DNA from: an uncultured Eubacteriales bacterium
GTDB lineage: Bacteria; Bacillota; Clostridia; Christensenellales; CAG-138
Length of the DNA: 10,488 nt
Direction: 5' to 3'
NCBI GenBank assembly: GCA_900543475.1
Contig: UQRU01000076.1
Location: 1 to 10,488 of the forward strand
Below, in pieces: positions 1 through 5,655 of the stretch. How positions within the stretch are numbered: the first letter of the stretch is position 1; each line of letters opens with the position of its first letter. The notes under the pieces were generated by a model, which saw only the letters and a program-made list of their open reading frames with translations, had not been told where the DNA came from and did no database searches. Both the position numbers and the translations under genes were made by a program.

Positions 1-72
1 TTCATCTTCTTTATCTTACCACGAAAAAAGTAGATACCCATACTTTTTATGAGTGTCTACTTTCATTTTACA
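1..72 (-). mobile_element. Possible insertion-sequence terminus (partial, element extends left of window)
   Basis: Read on the minus strand, the segment starts TGTAAAATG (ending at 72) and carries two related copies of an AAAGTAGAYAC-like motif in inverted orientation (27-37 and 53-63, 10 of 11 positions matching, 15-base spacer). A TGT...ACA terminus with repeated motifs close to the end is what IS21- or IS3-type elements show. The segment is AT-rich, and base composition changes abruptly at about 72 to very GC-rich DNA. No transposase is inside the window, so the family is a guess. It could instead be an ordinary AT-rich hairpin, for example a terminator of a gene to the left. Confidence 0.3.
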
Positions 73-138
73 GGTGCCCCCACGCTCTATGGGGCCGGGC
101 GCACGAAACGCTGTCAGAAAGGGGCGCGGCAACGGTTT

Positions 139-221
139 CGCCCCCAGGGCAAAGCCCGGGCCCATGGCCTACGGGCCCGGGCGGTGGAAACCGCCCGCCG
201 CGGGCTACTTGCCCCAGGGCG
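139..221. repeat. Nested inverted-repeat block downstream of the glycyl radical enzyme
   Basis: The outer arms are 139-152 and 209-221. They pair as CGCCC and GGGCAA blocks separated by a small internal loop. Inside are a perfect 10-bp hairpin (154-163 with 173-182, loop 9), a 7-bp hairpin GGGCGGT/ACCGCCC (179-185 with 190-196) that competes with it for bases 179-182, and a GCCCGC/GCGGGC palindrome (193-205). The build resembles the cloverleaf at 4637-4781: long outer arms with several GC-only hairpins inside. It may be a structured 3' UTR or a mobile palindromic element. Function is unknown. Confidence 0.6.
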
Positions 222-245
222 TCCGCAGCCGCTGTTGCGCGCCTA

Positions 246-301
246 CCAACCTGCGCGCAGCACCGCCGCCCGCGCAGGGCCAACCTGCGCGTAGCACCGC
301 C
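246..301. repeat. Two 22-bp direct repeats, 34 bp apart
   Basis: The 22-base unit that begins CCAACCTGCGCG and ends AGCACCGCC occurs at 246-267 and 280-301 with one base different. A partial third copy (TGCGCGCAGCACC) lies at 303-315, where it runs into the stop codon of the glycyl radical enzyme gene. With two and a half copies and GC-rich, slippage-prone sequence, local duplication is the simplest explanation. Confidence 0.6.
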
Positions 302-314
302 ATGCGCGCAGCAC

Positions 315-2714
315 CTAAAGGACTTGCTCGGTGCGGGCGATGATGTCGTCCTGGGTCTGGCGGGAAAGCACGTTGAAGAAGGCGGAATAGCCTGCCACCC
401 GGACGATCAGATCCCGGTGCTTTTCCGGATGGACCTGGGCGTCCAATAGGGTCTCCCGGGAAACCACATTGTACTGGACGTGGAAACCATGGAGCACATC
501 GAAGAAGGTGCGCAGGAGCAGCAGCAGCTTTTCCCGGTCCCTGGGCTTCTCCAGCATGGCAGGGGCCACCTTCTGGTTCAGCAGCACGCCGCCGGTGATC
601 TTATCCGTAGGCAGCTTGGCCACGGACTGGAACACGCTGGTGGGGCCGTTCACGTCCGCCGCGTGGGTGGGAGAGCAGCCCTCCGCCAAGGGGTCTCCCT
701 TGTGCCGGCCGTCCGGGGTGGCGCAGGTGCCTGCCCCCTGGGGCACGTTGGCGGAAATGGAGGAGGTGCCCGCATAATACCGGCCCCCGATGGGGCCCCG
801 GCCATACCGGGTATTGTGGTATTTGGCGATCTCGTCGATATAGCTGTTGTAGCCCTGCACCGTTAGGCTGTCTACATAATCGTTGTCGTTGCCGTATTTG
901 GGGGCGGCCAGGAGCAGCTTGCGGATCCGTTCCCCTTCCGGGCCTGCGAAATCCTCCATCAGGGCCTTCCACAGTTCTTCCCGGGTCATGCTCTGGTCCT
1001 CGTAGACGCACTTTTTAATGGCCGCCAGGGAATCCCCCAGGTTGGCGATGCCCACCTGTAAATCGCTGATGAAGTCGTAAATGGCGCCGCCTTCCTTCAG
1101 GTGTTTTCCCCGGCCGATGCAATCCTCGGTGAGGGCGGAACAGAGCACATCCGGCACCTCCTGCTCCAACACCATATCCGCCGCGGAATCCAGGATCACC
1201 GCCTGGCGGCAGAATTCCCGGATAAAGGTATCCCAGGCGTGCATCACCTGGTCAAAGGACTCCATCTGAAGGAAATGGCCGCAGCCAGGATATATCTCTT
1301 TGCCGCTGTCCACGTCCACCCCGTCGTTAAGGGCGATCATCAGGGTCTTGGGGAAGTTGACAAAGCTCATGCCAGTGCAGCGATAACCCCATTTGCCTGG
1401 GACCGCCACCTCTACGCAACCGATGGCGCTGTAATTGTAGGCGTCCTCCTTTTTGACCCCCAGGGCCAGGAAGGACGGGATGATGATCTCATCGTTGTTG
1501 AAGGCGGGCATACCAAAACCGCAGCGGATCACCTGGATGCAGGCCGCCATAAAGTCGTCGGACAGGCCCTTATGATAGCGAACGGTCAGGTTAGGCTGGG
1601 GCAAATGGCACCGGGCTACGGTCTTGAGGATGAGATAGCTTAGGGGATTGACCGCATCCTTACCATCCGGGGTCTGGCCGCCTATGGTGACGTTTTGATA
1701 AAGGGGGCTGCCGGCGCTGAAGCGGGTATGGGACCAGCTGCGGATCTTGTTTACCGAATAGGTGCGCAACCACAGGTTTTCCAGCAGCTCGCAAGCCTGC
1801 TCCTCGGTCATGCCGGCCTGACGGCTCCTTTCATAATAGGGGAAGCAATATTGGTCCAGCCGGCCATAGGACAGGGAGTGGCCGTTGGATTCGATTTGCA
1901 GGATCACATGGAGAAACCAGACGCTTTGCAGGGCCTCATGGAAGGTCTCCGCCGGTTCCATGGGCACCTTGCGGCAGATCCTGGCGATCTCCAAAAGCTC
2001 CTTTGCCCGCTCCGGGGTGGCGGAAGCGGCCTGGGCCTGGGCAAGCTCCGCAAAGCGCAGGGCATAAGCCTCCACCGCGTCCAACACGATGAGGATGGCC
2101 TGATAGAAATAGCTCTTTTTCAGGTCCTGGAAGTCGGTTAGATCCAGCTTTTCCTGAGCTTCCAAGGTCCTGGCCCGGTAGCCCTTCAGCCCTTCCCGAA
2201 GCACCCGGCCGTAATCCACGGCGATGTGGGCGTCCCCAGAGGTGATATTCCCCTCGGTCTTGATGATCCCCAGGTCGTAAAACAGCCTGGCCCGCTGGGG
2301 GAATGCGGCATAGCCCTTATCCTGTAGGGTGCGGCCCTTCCAATAGGGATAGATGTCCCGTAGAACCTGCTTATTTTCCTCCGTGATGGTAAAGCGGTCG
2401 CCATCCCGCTGGTCAAATTGGTCCAATTCGTTGATGACCCAATCCATGGCATATTCCGGAAAAATCGGGGCGGCCCGGTCCGCGCTGGCCTGGTTGCCCA
2501 CCAGTAAGGCTTCCGGATCGATGTAAATGGACATGCCTCGCAGCACCGCGTCCAGGGTATAGGCCCGGCGCAGGATCACCTGCTCCTGCTCATGGGCCCG
2601 ATAGGCCTTGGTGGTAAGAATGGCGCGCTCCGTGCACACCGTAGGCTGGGTATCCAGGATCCGCTCCCGCATACTGGCTGTCCTGGGATTTAACGGGCCG
2701 AATGTATCCGTCAT
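315..2714 (-). CDS. Glycyl radical enzyme, YbiW/PflD-like (candidate anhydrohexitol-phosphate C-O lyase)
   Basis: This 799-residue protein has full family length. It has the two hallmarks of glycyl radical enzymes: a GCVE thiyl loop (Cys433, Glu435) and a C-terminal RVAGYSA glycyl radical loop with the radical on Gly775. Cys-x-Glu rather than Cys-Cys excludes pyruvate formate-lyase and points to the dehydratase/lyase branch. The context AIGCVEVAVPGKWGYRCTG looks to me closest to E. coli YbiW and PflD. Those two are, as I recall, reported to open the ring of 1,5-anhydroglucitol- and 1,5-anhydromannitol-6-phosphate. The enzyme should be cytoplasmic, oxygen-labile and dependent on the divergent activase. 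The start is supported by AAAGGAG just upstream. It is second in an operon, 30 bases after the ROK kinase, with a small hairpin between. The substrate is inference; a diol dehydratase or another C-O/C-N lyase remains possible. Confidence 0.93.
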   Translation of the reverse strand: MTDTFGPLNPRTASMRERILDTQPTVCTERAILTTKAYRAHEQEQVILRRAYTLDAVLRGMSIYIDPEALLVGNQASADRAAPIFPEYAMDWVINELDQFDQRDGDRFTITEENKQVLRDIYPYWKGRTLQDKGYAAFPQRARLFYDLGIIKTEGNITSGDAHIAVDYGRVLREGLKGYRARTLEAQEKLDLTDFQDLKKSYFYQAILIVLDAVEAYALRFAELAQAQAASATPERAKELLEIARICRKVPMEPAETFHEALQSVWFLHVILQIESNGHSLSYGRLDQYCFPYYERSRQAGMTEEQACELLENLWLRTYSVNKIRSWSHTRFSAGSPLYQNVTIGGQTPDGKDAVNPLSYLILKTVARCHLPQPNLTVRYHKGLSDDFMAACIQVIRCGFGMPAFNNDEIIIPSFLALGVKKEDAYNYSAIGCVEVAVPGKWGYRCTGMSFVNFPKTLMIALNDGVDVDSGKEIYPGCGHFLQMESFDQVMHAWDTFIREFCRQAVILDSAADMVLEQEVPDVLCSALTEDCIGRGKHLKEGGAIYDFISDLQVGIANLGDSLAAIKKCVYEDQSMTREELWKALMEDFAGPEGERIRKLLLAAPKYGNDNDYVDSLTVQGYNSYIDEIAKYHNTRYGRGPIGGRYYAGTSSISANVPQGAGTCATPDGRHKGDPLAEGCSPTHAADVNGPTSVFQSVAKLPTDKITGGVLLNQKVAPAMLEKPRDREKLLLLLRTFFDVLHGFHVQYNVVSRETLLDAQVHPEKHRDLIVRVAGYSAFFNVLSRQTQDDIIARTEQVL

Positions 2715-2728
2715 GATTCGCTCCTTTC

Positions 2729-2743
2729 GCAGCCGCTGGCTGC
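2729..2743 (-). other. Small intercistronic hairpin between kinase and glycyl radical enzyme
   Basis: GCAGCC and GGCTGC form a perfect 6-bp stem with a 3-base loop. It sits just after the kinase stop codon and a few bases upstream of the ribosome site (AAAGGAG) of the glycyl radical enzyme. There is no T-run, so it is not a terminator. It could mark an mRNA processing or stability boundary that lets the two genes be expressed at different levels. Confidence 0.4.
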
Positions 2744-2744
2744 T

Positions 2745-3686
2745 CTATTCTTCTTTGACCAGCTCCGCAGCGCCGATGATGCCAAAATCCTGCTCCAGCG
2801 CAGCAAAGCGGAAGTAGACAGGTTGAGGAATGTGGTTATAGCCATCGAAGATGTCCCGCATGGGGCCAAACAGGACTTCCCCAAAGTTTACCAAGCCCCC
2901 GCCAAACACAAATAGGTTGATATTGAGCAGCTGGTAGATATTGAATATGCATACCGCCATGTATTGGGCCATCTGATCTACCAGTTCCTTGGCCAGGGCG
3001 TCCCCTTTATGATATGCCTCCAGGATATCCTTGGCGCTGGGCTCTGGGATATGCCGGAGAATGCTTTGCGTCCCTGCATCCAGCCTGGCTTTTGCATGCA
3101 GGGCGATATACCGGCCCGAAGCGTAAGACATGAAGCAGCCCTGGTTCTGGCAGCCGCATTCCAGCCCAGCCTCCGGGGTGGCCAGCATATGGCCGCACTC
3201 CCCCGCCCAGCCGTAGCTGCCGTGAAATACCTTGCCATCGATGATGATGCCGCTGCCAATGCCGGTACTCGCAGCAATATAAACCATATGCCGGCTGCCT
3301 CTGCCCGCGCCATGCCGGTGCTCCGCCAGGGCGGCAACATTGCCATCGTTATCCAGTACCACCCGGGTGGGGAGCCGGGCGGAAATATAGTCCCGCATGG
3401 GGAAATCCCGGATGTTGGTCATGGCGGAAGTCAAATAGATATAACCCTGGTCATACAGGATAAAGGAGGGCATACATATCCCGATCCCTTCCAGATCCTC
3501 CGGCCCGATGCCTTGGGCTTCTAGCATACGGTAAGCCGTGTCTACCATTTGGTCGGAAAAGGCCGGCCCATCTGCCTGAACATCCGTGGGATGTTCATAC
3601 CGGCGCACTAGCCTGCCCGATGCATCAAACAGGCCATAGGCCACCTTGGTGCCCCCTGCGTCAATGCCCATGGTATATCGTGCCAT
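2745..3686 (-). CDS. ROK-family sugar kinase
   Basis: The 313-residue length is normal for ROK (repressor, ORF, kinase) kinases. There is no N-terminal helix-turn-helix, so it is a kinase rather than a repressor. Visible motifs are the phosphate-binding loop DAGGTK (9-14), the catalytic-type Asp in DNDGN (Asp114), the TGIGSG loop (141-146), GECGH (162-166) with the expected Glu and His, and the zinc motif cysteines Cys177, Cys179 and Cys184. The zinc motif is degenerate: the usual Gly after the second Cys is Gln180, and the usual Glu after the third Cys is Met186. It should transfer phosphate from ATP to a hexose-like hydroxyl in the cytoplasm. It is first in the operon with the glycyl radical enzyme, under a consensus promoter and an AGGAGGG ribosome site. 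The position suggests it makes the phosphorylated substrate of that enzyme. The exact sugar is not readable from sequence. Confidence 0.92.
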   Translation of the reverse strand: MARYTMGIDAGGTKVAYGLFDASGRLVRRYEHPTDVQADGPAFSDQMVDTAYRMLEAQGIGPEDLEGIGICMPSFILYDQGYIYLTSAMTNIRDFPMRDYISARLPTRVVLDNDGNVAALAEHRHGAGRGSRHMVYIAASTGIGSGIIIDGKVFHGSYGWAGECGHMLATPEAGLECGCQNQGCFMSYASGRYIALHAKARLDAGTQSILRHIPEPSAKDILEAYHKGDALAKELVDQMAQYMAVCIFNIYQLLNINLFVFGGGLVNFGEVLFGPMRDIFDGYNHIPQPVYFRFAALEQDFGIIGAAELVKEE

Positions 3687-3726
3687 TTTTCGCCCTCCTC
3701 CGGGTTGCCGCTATGGTTACACCTAT

Positions 3727-3755
3727 ATTATAAAAACCTTTTGTTTCAATGTCAA
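3727..3755 (-). promoter_or_regulatory. Consensus sigma-A promoter for the kinase/glycyl radical enzyme operon
   Basis: On the minus strand, TTGACA (3750-3755) and TATAAT (3727-3732) are both exact consensus hexamers with the ideal 17-base spacer. Transcription would start near 3720, giving a leader of about 34 bases that contains the kinase ribosome site. A promoter this strong usually needs repression to be off, but I do not see a clear operator palindrome overlapping it. Confidence 0.85.
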
Positions 3756-3820
3756 CGCGTATACTTTATATCAGAATATTTTTTATTTTCATTCGAAAGT
3801 GATTATTCTTGCTTTTGCCG

Positions 3821-3849
3821 TTTACACCGATCTAGGGATGGTTTATAAT
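3821..3849 (+). promoter_or_regulatory. Sigma-A promoter for the activase gene
   Basis: TTTACA (3821-3826, five of six consensus bases) and TATAAT (3844-3849, exact) are separated by 17 bases. The predicted start near 3856 leaves a short leader with AGGAG at 3865-3869. The promoter is back to back with the one driving the kinase operon, with 65 AT-rich bases between the two -35 boxes. A shared regulator could act there. Confidence 0.8.
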
Positions 3850-3879
3850 GTACAAAAACACCATAGGAGCGCATGGATT

Positions 3880-4635
3880 ATGAAGGGTATCCTGTTCAAC
3901 ATACAAAAGTTCTCCCTCCATGATGGGGCCGGCATTCGCACCACCTTATTTTTCAAGGGCTGCAATCTTCGGTGCCGGTGGTGCGCCAACCCGGAATCCC
4001 AAAAAATGGAGCCGGAGCAGCTGGGGGCCGAAACCACCGGCCGGGCCTATACCCTGGAGGAAGTGTTGGCCGAGGCCATGCGGGATAAGCCCTTTTACGA
4101 CCGAAGCGGCGGCGGCGTGACCCTCTCCGGCGGGGAGCCGCTGTTGCAGGCGGACTTTGCCGCCGCCTTATGCAGGCAGCTACGGGAGCGGGGGGTAAAC
4201 GTAAGCATGGAGACCGCCGCCTGCGTTCCCCTTGCCACCTTTCAAAAGGTATTCCCCCTGCTGGATTCCGCCCACATAGACCTGAAGCATTACGACCCCG
4301 CCAAACACCAAACCTACACCGGGGTAGATAACCAGCAGATCCTGGAAAACATCGCCTATGCCCTTTCGCAGCCCGTCCCGGTGGTGCTGCGGGTCCCGGT
4401 GATCCCGGGGTTCAACGATGCGCCGGCGGATATGGAGGCGTTCCGGGCCCTTTTCCATCGGCTGGGGGCCAAGTCCGTCCAGCTGCTTCCCTTCCACCAG
4501 ATGGGGGAGAGCAAATACGCCAAGATGGGCCTCCCCTATGCCTACGCCGGAGTACCTCAGCTCCATGAAGAGGACCTAAACGACCTGGCCGCCATCCTGG
4601 GCCGGGACGGTCTTCCCGTCCAGATCGGCGGCTAG
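3880..4635 (+). CDS. Glycyl radical enzyme activase (radical SAM), compact form without ferredoxin insert
   Basis: This 251-residue radical-SAM protein would install the glycyl radical on the divergent partner enzyme using S-adenosylmethionine and a [4Fe-4S] cluster. The cluster motif is CNLRCRWC (Cys28, Cys32, Cys35). HDGAGIRTT precedes it and CANPES follows, both typical of activases. Further motifs are SGGEPLL, DLKHYD, RVPVIPGFND and LLPFHQMGESKY. Most activases of the dehydratase branch carry a cysteine-rich insert with two extra Fe-S clusters right after the NPE segment. Here that stretch has no cysteines, and the protein is PflA-sized. The start at 3880 is chosen because AGGAG lies 10 bases upstream and homology begins at MKGILFNI. 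A longer in-frame opening from 3646 would run through the promoter and the kinase start codon. It is separated from its target only by the divergent promoter region. Confidence 0.93.
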   Translation: MKGILFNIQKFSLHDGAGIRTTLFFKGCNLRCRWCANPESQKMEPEQLGAETTGRAYTLEEVLAEAMRDKPFYDRSGGGVTLSGGEPLLQADFAAALCRQLRERGVNVSMETAACVPLATFQKVFPLLDSAHIDLKHYDPAKHQTYTGVDNQQILENIAYALSQPVPVVLRVPVIPGFNDAPADMEAFRALFHRLGAKSVQLLPFHQMGESKYAKMGLPYAYAGVPQLHEEDLNDLAAILGRDGLPVQIGG

Positions 4636-4636
4636 C

Positions 4637-4781
4637 GGCCCAGGCCCCCGGGGGGGCGGCGGCGTTTTTCCCGGAGGCCTCTGGCCTCCGGGAAAAACCA
4701 AAGCAGGGGCGGGGCCTTTCGGGCCCCGCCCCGCCTTTGTGCGCGCTTCGCGCGCCCGCCGCCCCCCCGGGGGCCTGGGCC
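4637..4781. repeat. Cloverleaf-like nested palindrome: 26-bp perfect outer stem with three inner hairpins
   Basis: Bases 4637-4662 are the exact reverse complement of 4756-4781 (26 of 26). Between them are three hairpins in a row. The first is a perfect 15-bp stem (4665-4679 with 4683-4697, loop TCT). The second has 17 paired positions with two mismatches (4700-4716 with 4722-4738, loop TTTCG). The third is GCGCGC/GCGCGC with a TTC loop (4741-4755). Almost every base is paired. The first hairpin has T5 before and A5 after it, the opposite of an intrinsic terminator on either strand. The element begins two bases after the activase stop codon. Candidates are a mobile palindromic element or a bidirectional transcription barrier. 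Confidence 0.8.
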
Positions 4782-5007
4782 ATACCCTCCTACCGGAAGG
4801 GCCCCTTTATCCCTTCCACCCCATCCTAACCCCGGGGTATCCAAAGCTTCCGTAGGGTTCTACTTACCGAAGCCGGACACGGCCAAGGGGAAAACATTCC
4901 AACGGGGCATTGTGACTGCGCCGGGGCTGCAAAAGGAAGAGCCCTCGGGCGCTGCCGCCCGAAGAGGCTGGGGTCGCCGGGGCGGCAGCCTGGGCGTAGC
5001 GCTCCGC

Positions 5008-5052
5008 CGCTGTGCTGGCCCAGGCCCCCCCGGGGGCCCGAGCCGCACTGCG
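5008..5052. repeat. Long imperfect hairpin just past the ABC ATPase stop codon
   Basis: The core GGCCCCC (5023-5029) pairs with GGGGGCC (5032-5038). Flanks with GTGC (5011-5014) and GCAC (5045-5048) extend the stem out to 5008 and 5052 with several mismatches. One arm, GGCCCAGGCCCCC at 5017-5029, is identical to the first 13 bases of the cloverleaf at 4637. This suggests both derive from one repeat family. It lies 16 bases past the end of the ATPase gene, so it would sit in the 3' end of the transporter mRNA. Confidence 0.55.
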
Positions 5053-5067
5053 AACCCCTGGGCAACC

Positions 5068-5655
5068 CTACTCCCCCAGGGCCGCCATATGGATGGTCTC
5101 CACCCCCCAAAAGGCCGCCTCCTGGGGGTCGTGGGTCACAATGACCAGGGTCCGACCCTGGCTGTGGGCCCGAACATATTCCATGGCCCGCAGGCGGGTA
5201 TCCGCATCCAAGCCTTTAAAAGCCTCGTCCAGCGCCAGCAGCGGGGGATCGTATAAAACGGCCCGGGCAATGGCCACCCGGCGTTGCATCCCGCCGCTGA
5301 GGGTGGAGACCGGGTCCCGAAGGCAACCCCCCAGGCCCAGCTCCTCCAAGTGGGCTTGGATGACCTGCCGGGAGATCTTTCTGCCGGTGACCAGGCGGAT
5401 ATTGGCCAAAGGGGAGAAGCCCTCCAGCAAGCGATCCTCCTGGAATACCGCCCCCATCCGTTCCGGACGGCCAAGGATGCGGCCTGCGTCCGGCTGCTCT
5501 AAGCCCAGCAGGACCCGTAGCAAAGTGGTTTTTCCGCAGCCGGAACTGCCCATGATGCAGGTAGCCTGGCCAATGGGGAAGCGGGCTGAAAAGTCCCTGA
5601 GCACCGTTTTAGGGCCAAAACGCTTGTCAATATGTTCCATCCGGATATCGTTCAT
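5068..5655 (-). CDS. ABC transporter ATPase, SsuB/TauB type
   Basis: This 195-residue nucleotide-binding subunit would energise the importer from the cytoplasmic face. All catalytic elements are present in order: Walker A GSSGCGKT (36-43), Q-loop Gln72, signature LSGGM (119-123), Walker B LLALDEAF (139-146) with catalytic Glu144, and the switch His in VTHD (His175). It is shorter than typical SsuB/TauB proteins (roughly 240-260 residues). It ends soon after the H-loop, so the C-terminal extension is missing. The start codon overlaps the permease stop codon as ATGA, which indicates translational coupling. It is the last gene of the transporter operon and is followed by the GC-rich hairpins. 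The substrate cannot be assigned from this subunit. Confidence 0.93.
   Translation of the reverse strand: MNDIRMEHIDKRFGPKTVLRDFSARFPIGQATCIMGSSGCGKTTLLRVLLGLEQPDAGRILGRPERMGAVFQEDRLLEGFSPLANIRLVTGRKISRQVIQAHLEELGLGGCLRDPVSTLSGGMQRRVAIARAVLYDPPLLALDEAFKGLDADTRLRAMEYVRAHSQGRTLVIVTHDPQEAAFWGVETIHMAALGE

Larger units (their letters stand above)
73..314. other. GC-rich non-coding stretch with nested inverted repeats
   Basis: I see no credible gene here. ATG-opened frames exist on both strands, but they overlap each other, lack good ribosome sites and have Arg/Ala/Pro-rich composition typical of chance frames in GC-rich DNA. The stretch holds a nested inverted-repeat block (139-221), a 10-bp hairpin (233-242 with 253-262, one G-T pair) and a short direct repeat. 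It lies immediately downstream of the glycyl radical enzyme stop codon, so it could form the 3' end of that transcript. No canonical terminator (stem followed by a T-run) is visible on the minus strand. Confidence 0.6.
4636..5067. other. Convergent intergenic region rich in inverted repeats
   Basis: This stretch of 432 bases lies between the ends of two convergent genes and holds no credible gene. The open frames here (for example 4412-4783, 4826-5110 and 4912-5256) are Gly/Pro/Arg-rich chance frames read through palindromes. It contains the cloverleaf palindrome (4637-4781), a 7-bp hairpin GGAAGGG/CCCTTCC (4795-4817), a hairpin TCGGGCG/CGCCCGA with a 4-base loop (4945-4962), and a large imperfect hairpin (5008-5052). 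I see no stem followed by a T-run in either direction, so transcription ending here would rely on strong structure or on Rho. Confidence 0.7.

Noticed and set aside
246..315. Possible CRISPR-like array from the regularly spaced repeats
   Set aside because: There are only two full copies and a fragment, the spacers are about 12 bases long or absent, and there are no cas genes in the window.
49..343. Overlapping open frames of 71-96 codons on both strands in the GC-rich left region
   Set aside because: They overlap each other in several frames, lack ribosome sites, and have Arg/Ala/Pro/Gly-rich chance composition. The DNA is better explained by inverted and direct repeats.
3796..3815. Crp-like dyad AAGTGA-N6-TTGCTT between the divergent promoters
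   Set aside because: Only the outer AAG/CTT bases and one inner pair match as an inverted repeat. This is too weak in AT-rich DNA to call an operator.
3646..3879. N-terminal extension of the activase upstream of 3880
   Set aside because: The in-frame extension runs through the kinase start codon and both divergent promoters. Homology to activases begins at MKGILFNI, where a good ribosome site is present.
4665..4697. Intrinsic terminator for the activase gene in the 15-bp hairpin
   Set aside because: The T5 run precedes the stem and A5 follows it on the plus strand, and the minus strand reads the same way, so the required 3' T-run is absent in both directions.
4412..5256. Glycine/proline-rich open frames across the convergent intergenic region
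   Set aside because: They read through the palindromes and have the biased composition expected of GC-rich non-coding DNA. No start-site support was seen.
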